This document shows, piece after piece, positions 1-10,428 of a stretch of 64,000 nucleotides of DNA; positions within the stretch are counted from its first letter, which is position 1; each line of letters begins with the position of its first letter. Position numbers and translations under genes: made by a program. The stretch comes from Branchiostoma floridae. Taxonomy: Eukaryota; Chordata; Leptocardii; Amphioxiformes; Branchiostomatidae. The notes beneath the pieces are model-generated. The model did not search any database. It worked only from the letters and a program-made list of their open reading frames with translations, and was not told where the DNA came from. Location of the stretch: positions 5,194,257 to 5,258,256 of the forward strand of contig NC_049994.1 of NCBI RefSeq assembly GCF_000003815.2. Direction: 5' to 3'.

Positions 1-174
1 TACTTGTACCAGCATTACGTAATGATGATTCTTTAAAGTTACACATTGTACAAAGTTCAGCCTACATCACGGTAACCGTTCTGAGTTTGGACTGGCTGTC
101 AATGGAAGAAACAAAATAGAACACAGGCTAGTAGGCCAGTGAAAATGGATTCTGAAACAAAAACCAGTTTGTAC

Positions 175-3100
175 CAGTCAGAGCGGCCACGCTGGTCTCG
201 TCCAGTTTCATGGCGTTCCTGTAACACTTGACTGCCTCCCTGATCTTCCCCTGGAGTAGGAACTCATACCCCAGCTCGGTGGCGATCTCTGCACTGTTCT
301 GTGCCATGCCCAGTGCACGGTCCACCAGGGTGAAGGTCTGCTGTAGGACCTGGATGTTACGTCCTGCCTACATGCCAGATGAGAATAACACTTAAACATC
401 AACACAGGAAAACAGGCTTTTAACCAAGCATGCGCCATGCGATTTAAAAACCGGTGAAATGGCCGAGTGGGTAGAGTGTTTGCCTTGCATTCGGTAGGTC
501 CTGACTTCGATCCCCGGCCGAGTCATACCAAAGACTCTAAAAATGGTACATGCTGCTTTCTCTGCTTAGCACTCAGCACTAATGAGGAAGAGTATGGGAG
601 TTAAACACACATCACTACCAGCGGACCAGCCCCCTGCTGTAATGACTCTTCAAAATTGGGTATACTTTTTTAGGGATGTCCCTGTAGCAACCAAACATTA
701 AAGCTCCTGATTCTAATTATTTGTTATCTAATTGTTGGTAATTATTAATGCTCTGGGAGACCCTGGTTCAATTCTGGGAGGGACATCTTGGTTGGGGCTG
801 CACCAGTCTTTCAGAAGGAATGTAAAAGGAGGTCCCAAATTCGAGAAGGTGCTTTAAGCATGTTAAAGATGAATGGCAAGAAAAGCATCCCTGTAAAGAT
901 AAAGCCTGCATACTAAGGGACCGTACGGCGTTTAGTGAGGGGGGAGGGCCGGTCGCCAGAGGGTCGGGTCAAAAAATTTTTGCATGGCCCTCCCCCCAGG
1001 TAATTTTTTTTTTGCTAGGCCCTCCCCTCAAGACAAAATATTTTTGCTTGGCCCTCCCCCCTCCTATCAACTTTGAAAAAAAATATTCAAGACGCCAATA
1101 AAACACTGCGTTCCCGCATTTGGAAATGTGCTTTGCGTCATACTTTTTCATGATTTTCATCGAGAAGCAGATCTCTCACCCCTAGTAAAAAAAGGAAAAC
1201 AGAATGGCTCAAAATATCTGCTTAATAGAGGGATAAATATCTGCTTCATAGAGGCATAAATATTTGCTTTATAGAAGCTATTTCATTGTTTTGATATTAA
1301 AACAACACCTAAAAATGCATTTGTACCTGGATTTCTAGTAGATTTGCGCCACGAAGCGGCGCGCGCCCCGCTCCCTAATGTAACGTATTGCAAGTTCGCG
1401 GGCCTGAGCGGCTTGACGGAAACTATTTTCAATTTACATATATTTTGGACTTTTTCTTGGTTCTGTGGTGTAATAACTTACGGTAAATCGGGGGGGGGGG
1501 GGGTGGCGGAATGAAAACCAAAACGACAGCACGATTCGACTTCCAAAACTGTAGTGGGGAGGGGGGCGCCGACGCGTGACGCTGATTTTCCCACGGCGGG
1601 GTAAGACCGGTCGCCTCTCTCTAGCCGCCGGCGGGCGTGAGACCGCAGACTTGCAGGAGAAATTATCTGTTAGAAATGCCACGCTTTTTTTGCCACGATT
1701 TCCTGCATTGCTTTTTTATGGGAAAATTTGCTGGTTAGATGACATTTCTATGAAAAAAAAATAAAATACGAGGGTTTCAAGTTTTTGAGAACGACGTTCC
1801 GAACACCATGTTCGGCACCAAAGGCACGAAGAATCGCAAGGTAGGTCCGGGAGAATTTTGAAATCTTGACCCTCTTAAAAGCTATTTCCTTCAGTTTGAG
1901 GAGATATTTTGCTGACAAACAAAGCTAACTTTAATAGCATTTCAATTTAGAAATACAAAATTAAATCCCCCCCAAACACATTATCACGATGTCGGTCATC
2001 AAAGGCGCGAGGCCGGTCACGTCAAAAGGGATCCAGGGAAATTTGCAAATATTCACCCTCGAGCTTTGAACGCCATTTCTTACATTTTGAGGGCAATAAG
2101 ACAGGGGTAAATTTTGCTGGCAGACTAATCTAGAGTTTAATAACATTTCTGTACGTGAAGAAGGTTTTCGAGGGCGTCATGCATAAGCCCCGCCCCCTTC
2201 CTTTCGCATTTTCACTGTATTCCGAGCGCCAACCTCGGGCGATCCCTTGCAGAGGTCCAGAAAAATTTTGAAATCTTGACCCTCTGAAACGCCGTTTCTT
2301 GGATTTTAAGGGACATATTTTGCTGGCAGACCAAGCTATTTTTTTTTTGCTTGGCCCTCCCCCCAAGTAAAAAAAAAATTGCTAGGCCCTCCCCCTGGCA
2401 AAATATTTTTTTGCTTGGCCCTCCCCCCCCTGGCGACCGGCCCTCCCCCCTCGCTAAATGCCGTACGGTCCCTAAAACAGCAAGGAAACTTGCTGTCTTT
2501 TGTGCCACTAGGCACTACAAGGGTCTGAACGAACGTCTGGTTTTCTTACCAGTCTACAGAAGGCCTGGGACATGTCCATGTACAGGTATGGGTTCTGGGG
2601 CTCAAACCTGTCCAAGTACTGTATCAGCTCTCCCAGCTTGTTACTGGCCTGCATGGGAAAACAGGAAAACATTTCAGCACTTCAACCAAACATACATGTA
2701 CTATACAAGGTCATATTTGTGTACACAACTACAAGGATGGCACCTTGTCTATAGTTATTGAATGTTGTGTCAGAAAAGATATTATATTCATTAGACAAAA
2801 CTGAACATGTTGTTCAAGGTCATGTTTGTGTATATAATGATGATATGTTTCCACACATCATAGGACTAGTCCATTCAAAGTGTATGGGAGGGTGATCTAA
2901 AAAAATTATTTCCTAATACTTCTGCCAATGTACTGTGAGTACAAATGTAGATCCTTCTGTTTTTTTATCTCTTCTTCCCAGTGACTGAAAATCTTTAAAT
3001 ATGACTGGATTCCCCATCACACTGTTGGAATGGACTTGTCCTGAAAAACTGCACCAGTACAGTATTCACCTTTCTCATACAAAGGCCTTGATAGTTACAT

Positions 3101-6100
3101 GTGTAGAAGACGAGGTTAATGAGGCAAACAGACAAAACTTATTTCTAAAATTGGCTCCCATTTAGTTTTCCCCCAAACCACACAAATGTTCAAAATATAA
3201 GACCTTATAATAAATATTATAACTAGTGTTATGCACCAATAGATATTAGCAATTCTAGAGTAGCATAGACTGATCCCATAGTCCCTTAAGAGATGCAAAA
3301 TAAATATAAGTATAATAATGCAAGTATTTGACGGACATGTAGCAATTCTGTTAGTAGTCTATTTTCTGATTTCCATGCTATCATTGGTAATTAGCTACAA
3401 ATGTACTTAGCAACTACTAATTATGATGGTCTTTTGTTTGCCTCATCAAACTCGTTTTAGATCTATCATGGCCACCGCATGAGAAAGTTGTAATATTAAG
3501 TCATTCCACACCTCACTATAGCTTCCCTCCCTACACAGCATGTGTAGCACCAGCATACGGTGGGCCTCCAGGCAGTGGGAGTCCTTAGCCTGAATTCTGT
3601 AGTACAAGAGCACAAGTGTGTTATTTTGATGAACCATGCAGACATAGCTTAGCATATCTACAGCATTTGCGCTTTTGACTTAGCCACATTTGGGATTGTA
3701 TTCTTGCCACAAAAGTGCAACATATATCAGCTACATGTAGCGGCAAGAGGCAGAACTCTAGTTGAGGAACATGTCTAATACTAGGCATCGAAACGTCAGC
3801 AGGTTTATTAACCGGTTGTATAAAAGAAAACTCTACTTCCGATATCCAGTGTACAAGGTAGTAGAACACAGTTTTTTGTCTATGGGGATTTACATTCTTA
3901 AGGAAGCCAAAGTGAGGATGTTCGATGCCTCAAAATTTATAGCAGGGTTCAAAAGTTGAAATTCAGGGTAGAATCTACAAAATATGTGAAAATGAGCTCA
4001 AGTTTGTCTGCTTGTTCTCTTATAAAATCCACTTTTATTTGACCCCCCGCGGAAGTCACCATACTCAAGCCAACACACGGAAGTAGCGGGAACAGGATTC
4101 ATGCGCAAAATTCTACCTAACCAAACAAACATTGTAATCCAAAGTCATAGTCTCATACAGCCTCAAAACTGACATATTCCTCTACTATCCATCACAGTTT
4201 CCGACTCGCTGACGCGCACAAAATATTTCAATGGCTCTTTCAAGAATGGTGATGCACTAGTTTGTGCCCAAACTACTATTGACTATGGGGGTTGCCCATA
4301 CATACGGTGTTATGCGACCACAACATAGTTTGCAACTATGCCCCCCTCCCACATGTCTGACCTCTGTGCAGTTTCTATGGTCTGTTCCCAGTCCTGTAGT
4401 GCCAGCTGGACCCTCATCTTCTCCACCAGGGCAGGCAGGAAGCTGGGGAAGGCAACGATAGCCTGGTTCACGACCTCCAGAGCGCCGCTGTAGTTGTGCC
4501 GCATCCCGTAGTACTCCGCCTTTCCCAGGAGAGCAAAGGCATCCTGGGAACTCCTGAAAGGTTGTCACAAAATACAGGGTCAATGGAGAACTGTAAATCG
4601 TGAACTTTTTGCAATCATGTTTAATTTCATGAAATTCATGTTTTTTTTGTGTGACCTCTCTATCGCAATTGATGACACTGAAAACATCTTTTTTTACTAC
4701 TGTACTACAGAACATATTTACAACTGCAAGACTGAAACATAGCAAAAAAACTCATTTTTTCTTCTACTGCAAACTAGTACCACAATAAAGAAGAGGAATT
4801 TAACAGTACCTTGAAGTAAAAAGTTAAAATTTCTGATAAATACAATATGTGCACTTTTATGATCTTACATTGTATGATGTAAGAGGTAAAAAAATTTGTT
4901 GTTGAGAAAAAAAGTATTTCACTCCATTACTCAAATCTTTTGTCTACATGTACATGTAGATTAGTACACAGTTGGCGTCTACAGGTATACCGTACAACTG
5001 TCATGTAGTCTATACTATACACATGTAGCTCAACCTGAATAAGACCAACACATTTGTTTGTACTTACGACATGCCCTCATCAAAGTACTTGGCAGCCTTC
5101 TTGACATACTGGTCCCTGCCACATGTTAGGTCTATCCAGCCTCGGAGGATCAGGCCCTATGTGAAAAATTATGTCACAATCATAGCAAATTAAGATAAAT
5201 TCATGCAAAAATGGATGACAACTTCCATACTAGTTTGTTTGTCAACTTTGTTTCCTCTATGCTTAGAAAATATAGGCAAATGTTCTTTTTTCTTGCAATT
5301 GATACTTCAAAGTGGAATTAAAGCAAGATTCCAACATGAAAACAGAGGTCTGAGAAGAAAACATGAATCTGACAACACACAGAAACTGTGACTACCAATA
5401 TCAAGATATATATATATATTTTCTAAAATTGCATAGCTAAATTGGTGTTACAATTATAGTACAGTAGCTTAAGTTGACCAATCAGAGAGGAATGACAGAA
5501 TGTGACTGTAGCTGACCAATCTGATTCAGAAGTGTTGACACAGACGACACAGAGAGTTGCGACGGTGTGTGACTGTATTTGACCAATCAGAAGTATGAAA
5601 GGGAAGAGGTTTCACAGAATGTGACTAAAGCTGACCAATAAGAAGCTTACACACAGACAAGAGGTGTGACAGTGTGTGACTGCAGTTGACCAATCAGAAG
5701 TATGAAAGGGAAGAGGTATCACAGAATGTGACTGAAGCTGACCAATCAGAAGTGTGGAGAAAGAGACCGAGATGTGACTGTAGCTAACCAATGAGAAGTG
5801 AAGTCACATAGGAAGGTGGTTACAGGAAGCCTTACATCTTTGGCCCCGTTGGATATCTTGAGCATCCTGTCGATGTACTCTCTAGCCTTGTCATGTCTGC
5901 CTGTGTGCCACAGGAATAATCCAGCAAAGTACAGGGCCTGGGGAAGGGAAAAAAACAGTTACAAAATCTTCATATTTATCAGAATTTATAAATACACGTG
6001 TGTCAACATCTTAATAAGTTTTCCTTCCACATACTAAAAACCAACAACATCATCAACAATACAGTACTAGTATACAGCTAACAATAGTCATATACAAGTA

Positions 6101-8462
6101 CCAAAGGTACATGTATTTTAAGAACTGTATTTACAACTCAGATTATACTTAGTACCATAAGTGTGGAAGAAGAAAAAGCTCACTGGAATCTTGGGGGAGT
6201 ACCCACAAGAAATTGTCCATCAGTATGGGAGTCTAAGTTACAATGCACATGGAATTTGTATTATAAGTACATTTTACGAGCTCCTGAAATATGAACCTGA
6301 ATCACAGAATCCACATATCGACAGAACAATGTCTTTGTTTTCATGTTCAAAATACATTGTGGTAGAACTTAGCACCAGTACTATACCTTTTCCCCAGCTT
6401 GCTTCCTCTCATCTTTCAGCTTTGCATCCAATTCTGCTACTGCTTCACGATCTGGGAACAATCAATCATTGATGATCAGTTCACCATGTTGCATGTCTAC
6501 ATAGAGCAAACCTTTATAACTGACTGTCTTCAAATTTACATCTCCAGTTCATTAGGTCAATGACCTGGGCCAGACAGCTGTCACCATGGTTACCAGTAAA
6601 GTAGCAGGCACCCTGTGGTTTTTGGTTACATGATGTAGCAGATGTCTTGAACAGAGCTAGAGGGGCTCAGGTCACTAAATTTAGAAATGTGTTAGAATAA
6701 GAGTAAACAAAACAGTTGTCAGTATTAGACTATGACATGTGAAGGTAAACATTATATGTTTGCTTACAAATGTTACCTTTCTAGTTTTGACATATATACA
6801 GAATGTAGTATTCCGCTTCTCAGACTGCTTTGAATGTTTGCAAAAGTTTGAATTTTTGTACCTCTCATGATCAAACAGAATGGCATTTTATACAGAATTT
6901 TGTACAACTGTCTCTTTTGTGAACAGCAAGATTGTTTGCACGTACTTTACAATGTTTTTTTTTCTATCTTTCCCAGTAATATCTACGATTGTACAGGTAC
7001 TTACCAACAGTCTTGCACTTCTTGTGTGCATACATCAGTGCCAAGGTGGAACATAAGTTCACATCCCGCTTGTCCTTGATGGCCTCAAGTTCTCGCATGG
7101 CTTCCTGCAGGCGATCTGAAGTATGGGTGTGCAACAAAACTTCATTACAACCAACAAAGTTGGTGACATGTGAAATGATTAAGAACAAGAGGTGGACAAA
7201 CATAAACATTCATTCCAAGAGAATCTGTAATATTAAGGCTATCTTATGTTATACCTGTGACACAAAAACGTTCGATACGGGTGTTCCGGACCGGGCCGTA
7301 CGTTTCCGTATCCGCACAGGTTCGAAAGGCATATCACACAGGCTCCATTCAAATAAATCAAACTGTTTCGAGCGGGCCATTCGAATACCTGATTCGGACG
7401 TTGGAACATTGCTGTTGCAACACTTATTGTTCGAGGGCACCAAATTTGTTCAACTTCTGGCGCATTTCGCATCAAAACATGGGTTTTCTCAGGTGGGTAT
7501 GACATAAATAAGATACAACACGGTGTATTCCGCATCACCCTCGGTCTCAGCCCTTCCGCGGGTCGGATCACCCTCCGGCCTTCGGGCGATCCGACCCGCG
7601 TCGGGCTGATACCTTGGGCGATACGGAATACACCGTGTTGTATTCTATATATACGTTACCTTCTAGGAGGATGCCGTAAGCCTTGAAGAAGATGAGCACG
7701 GGATCGTTGCCGTACTTCTTCAGTCCCTCCATGGAAGTTTTCTGCATGGTTCTGAACAGCCTCTCACGGCAGTAGTAATTAAGAGTTGCCTGTGAAAGAT
7801 GTAGAACAAAATCAACTTTAGGGTTGGACAAGTCCCCTAGCCCTGTTGTCCAGGGCAAATAAAATTTGCTGATCAGGCAAGCGCATGTCCTACCCCACTT
7901 GTCTGATCGGGCAAGTAAGATTTTTCCATTGAGTGAGATTTATATATATTTGTTATTTTTTTTCAGTCATGACAAAAAGCAATGGTGAATTTTAGAAAAC
8001 TTGTCCAACCCTGTTAATGCACCCTTGCTTCCATACAATGTATTTTATGATGCTATATTATTGAAGCAGAGAATTAAAGAGGTACCAAACTATGCGAGCT
8101 TTTACGATCCAGACGTGCTATCTTAACTTGTGGTGTGTATTTTTTTTTTTTTTTCTGTCCGACAATAAAAGATGGCAGCTGCACAAACTGCTACGGTTTT
8201 AAAAGTTAAAACAAGGTAAGTTACACAAAAAACTGAAAATCACCATGACAATATATTAGGTAAGGTCAATATTTAGTTGTTGCCTATGATTGGTACTTCC
8301 AAGATCGTTGCAGAGAGCCAAAATTAACCACAACAAAGTTCTGGGAAAGGCATGACTTTTTATTCTTTGGTGCAAACAAATTTGAAGTGACAACGTAAAA
8401 CTGTAACACACGTAATTTGGTAAAATGTAACTTACCAAGGTGGTTGCGTCTTCGTCCGCCAT
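175..8462 (-). CDS. TTC21B: TTC21B / IFT139 tetratricopeptide protein, N-terminal quarter (partial)
   Basis: Intraflagellar transport complex A subunit (IFT139), needed for retrograde transport in cilia. Ten coding exons were resolved on the minus strand, all with GT/AG borders and matching phase: 8436-8462, 7660-7789, 7005-7115, 6387-6451, 5836-5937, 5068-5156, 4362-4553, 3512-3596, 2550-2648 and 175-367. They encode 364 full codons starting MADEDATTL; vertebrate TTC21B has about 1,316 residues, so the gene continues beyond the left edge. Segments that match the family in order are NYYCRER (residue ~13), [32 protein letters not shown] (from residue 112), [35 protein letters not shown] and [17 protein letters not shown] (a TPR helix pair in exon 10). 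The start fits because exon 1 has a clean ATG and a GTAAGT donor. A TTC21A-type paralogue cannot be fully excluded. Introns carry several mobile elements. Confidence 0.95.
452..665 (+). mobile_element. tRNA-derived SINE, family A copy 1
   Basis: The head resembles a tRNA gene: an A-box-like tggccgagtgg at 460-470 and a B-box-like gacttcgatcc at 503-513, followed by an unrelated body. A second copy lies at 38526-38745 in the opposite orientation and shares the body (for example atgctgctttctctgcttag). It sits in the TTC21B intron between exons 9 and 10. It is not a working tRNA, because the acceptor stem does not close. Confidence 0.8.
672..905 (+). mobile_element. SINE-like element, family B copy 1 (diverged)
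   Basis: Begins gggatgtccctgtagc and shares blocks in order with 20515-20760 (gggatgtccctgtagc, ggctgcacc.gtctttt.gaagg, aaca/ggcaagaaaa). It lacks the intact A box of the other copy, so it is older or damaged. It follows directly after the family A SINE. Confidence 0.6.
916..2473. mobile_element. 1.56-kb element with 42-bp terminal inverted repeats
   Basis: Positions 916-957 and 2432-2473 are inverted copies differing at two of 42 bases; both begin agggaccgtacggc reading inwards. Just inside each end lie runs of ggccctcccccc separated by A/T tracts. The interior (about 1800-2340) contains three diverged head-to-tail units, each with tttgaaatcttgaccctc-like and atattttgctgacaa-like blocks. 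No transposase reading frame is seen, so it looks non-autonomous. No clear target duplication was found. Located in a TTC21B intron. Confidence 0.75.
3859..4320 (+). repeat. Dispersed repeat, copy 1 (pair with 60746-61340)
   Basis: Shares a collinear series of blocks with 60746-61340 on the same strand: gaacacagtttttt, ctatggggatttt, tttatagcaggg, gatctacaaaat, tcatttgacccc, cacacggaagtag, ggattcatgcgc, ttctacc.a.ccaaacaaac, actgac.tattcctctacta and the end tatg.gacc. It ends about 40 bp from TTC21B exon 7. No coding function is visible. Confidence 0.7.
5476..5800 (+). repeat. CCAAT-rich tandem repeat in a TTC21B intron
   Basis: Seven copies of (g/a)accaatcagaag-like sequence start at 5476, 5514, 5581, 5633, 5688, 5740 and 5787, each preceded by tgtgactg(t/c/a)ag-like sequence. 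The central part repeats as a 107-bp dimer (5581 to 5688, 5633 to 5740). It lies immediately downstream of exon 5 in genomic terms, between exons 5 and 6. Confidence 0.8.
7249..7512. other. Intronic stretch of unexplained GC-richer DNA
   Basis: Sequence between TTC21B exons 2 and 3 that is rich in CpG (gttcgatacggg, ccgtatccgcacagg) and differs in composition from the surrounding AT-rich intron. Several short open frames cross it but none matches a known family. It probably belongs to an inserted element together with the adjacent foldback. Confidence 0.3.
7513..7643. mobile_element. Foldback (MITE-like) hairpin
   Basis: The 20-bp ends 7513-7532 and 7624-7643 are perfect inverted copies (atacaacacggtgtattccg). 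Inner arms about 7549-7570 and 7587-7607 (gatccgacccgcg and its complement) are also inverted, so the whole 131 bp can fold back. It lies 16 bp from the donor of TTC21B exon 2 (exon end 7660). Confidence 0.8.
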
Positions 8463-9064
8463 TTTTCTTCGCAGCTTTCAGATGACAGACAGTAAAACTT
8501 GAACCATTAACAGTCTTTAAAAAGAAATCCACCAGTGAGTTTTGAGAAGGGGAGGGGGGCGCTGCAAACAACCGGCAGGTCCACCGTTTGGTCTCCAAGG
8601 AAACGACGCGTCGACGCAAGGCATATATTCAAATATCTTCACGGAAAAAAATTGTTTACTAGTGGGAAAGCCCTAGTATCACCAAATCTTCGGAATTACA
8701 AAAATATGAGCATTCTGACTCCGCCTAGGAACTCCCTAAACGGCAAAACTCAAACCTCGGAAAAATTTTGTATTTCGGAATCTCATCCAAAGCGCATGCG
8801 TTATCCTTAGTGGTTCTGGGTACTCATTTTTAGGGGTGCAAAGGGAAAATTGACTTTAATAAACCTATCAAATGAGCTTAGATTTACTAAATATTACCTT
8901 TTATGACAATAATAATAAATTTTAGTAAATATAATTATTTGTTGTATTGATAAATAATTTACTTCTATAATATATAACGAATTACTTCTCACCCCTTTCT
9001 TTTAATAGAACATTCTCAATAACTTATCGACCAACATATGACCTATGACCCAGAGTGAGAAAAC
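8463..9064. promoter_or_regulatory. Head-to-head promoter region of TTC21B and TMEM101
   Basis: Only 602 bp separate the TTC21B start codon (minus strand, 8462) from the TMEM101 start codon (plus strand, 9065). The part nearest TTC21B has several CpGs (acgacgcgtcgacgc around 8603); the middle is AT-rich. No TATA box could be assigned. A shared bidirectional promoter is inferred from the arrangement only. Confidence 0.55.
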
Positions 9065-10428
9065 ATGGCCGCCTCTAACATGAAAATGGACCGAAAGCAG
9101 CTTCTTTCGACCTGTTTACGGGTCGCCGGCTTCGTCGTGACCAGATATCCCTTCTGGCATGCTCTGGTGCTGATCATGAACTTTGCAGAGCGCTCAAAAT
9201 CCAAAAAGTAAGTCTTTGTTCGGCAAAGTTATGACCATTTTACTGTAGCCCCGCCCATGGCGCCCAGTACATAATTTTGCCATGCTTGCATGTGGATGTT
9301 CACAAAATTTTCATATGTGTAGAAGGCATTCTTCCGAAGACGACTATGCATCCATTAATCGACCTTCTTCTTCTACTCCTTGGATAGCCCTAGATGACCC
9401 AATCAGGGGCAAAGTTAGGGGTAATATGACGTAATAACATTGATTCCTGAAATACATTTTTCCCCCACAATGCAATGATAGACTTTATTACAAGGTTGTA
9501 ATTGCCTACATGTTGCTATAACATAGAAACTTTATTGACAAGAGTTTGAAGGTCTTTTCTCTTCTATGTCTTGTTTAAATTTCAGTTCATCGTTTGTGTG
9601 TCAATTGTACTCTCCTGAAGCAGAGGATAGGCTCTGGCTTTTTTCAACGTTTTAAAGTCGTTTTTATCTGCCTTTTCATTTTTTACTGTTTTCTTGATGT
9701 CTTGCGAGCCGGAGCCTAACCTCTGCTTGGAGAGTATGTCAATTGACCTGTCTGACCTTCTATATGAATCTCGTTTTCTTTTATCTTCCAGATATCCTGA
9801 CTTGGAGATTCCATGGGTGTATGCAGACCTCGGAGCCTATGTCCTGCTGGCGTCTTTCACCTCCTTCAACATTAAACGCCGCTGGTTTGCTATCGCTACC
9901 GCCGTACAGCTAGCCATCAGTATAACCCTCTCTCTCACCAGCCAACATGCTCCGTACTCTGAGTGGCTGTCTATCCGAATCTCCTCCAAAAGCCTCGCTA
10001 TCATCGGAAGCTACCTGACAATCGGAAGCGGCATCGGGGAGATGTATCGGCGGAAGCCACGCGACCGATCAACCCAGCAAATCTCCCTAATGTTCACGGG
10101 CCTCCATCTTGTGTGCCAAGCATACGCACTGTTCTACAGTAGAGAGGACAAGCAAGCGTTTCTTGAACACATTTTTGGCGGTCAGCCTATGCTGTCTATC
10201 TTCACGTTTCTCCACGTGGCGTTAGGACTAGCGTTTCTTTCCGGATATGAACCCAAACTTTTATCCCGAGCTCTGATGGTCATTCTGTTTGTTACGGCCA
10301 CTTTTCTGGACACGGACATCAACTATTGGACGAGGGGTAGACATGTGGAATTTTGGGTACAAGTACGACTACTCACAGATAATTTGTGTATCTTTGCAGG
10401 CTTGTCCATGATGGCTATAGATGGGTAG
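9065..10428 (+). CDS. TMEM101: TMEM101 multi-pass transmembrane protein
   Basis: Complete two-exon gene: 9065-9207 and 9792-10428, GTAAGT donor and ttccag acceptor, joining in frame inside a lysine codon. The product has 259 residues against 257 in human TMEM101. Matching blocks occur in order: TRYPFWHALVL, YADLGAYVLLASF, IKRRWFAIATAVQLAIS, AIIGSYLTIGSGIGEMYRRK, LAFLSGYEP, HVEFWVQVRLL and a final MAIDG where human ends ILATDG. Several hydrophobic segments fit a polytopic membrane protein. Its molecular function is poorly known; the human protein was reported as an NF-kappa-B activator in overexpression screens. The start codon is chosen because exon 1 is open only from there and aligns with the family start. 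An upstream in-frame stretch from 9694 is intronic. Confidence 0.95.

Noticed and set aside
460-530. Possible tRNA gene
   Set aside because: Both internal boxes are recognisable but the stems do not pair and the same body occurs at 38526-38745, so it is a SINE.
7239-7571. Overlapping open frames on both strands near TTC21B exon 3
   Set aside because: They lie in an intron beside a foldback element and have no family resemblance.
9694-9791. Apparent N-terminal extension of TMEM101 from 9694
   Set aside because: This is intron read-through; the family-matching N-terminus is in exon 1 (9065-9207) and joins in phase at 9792.
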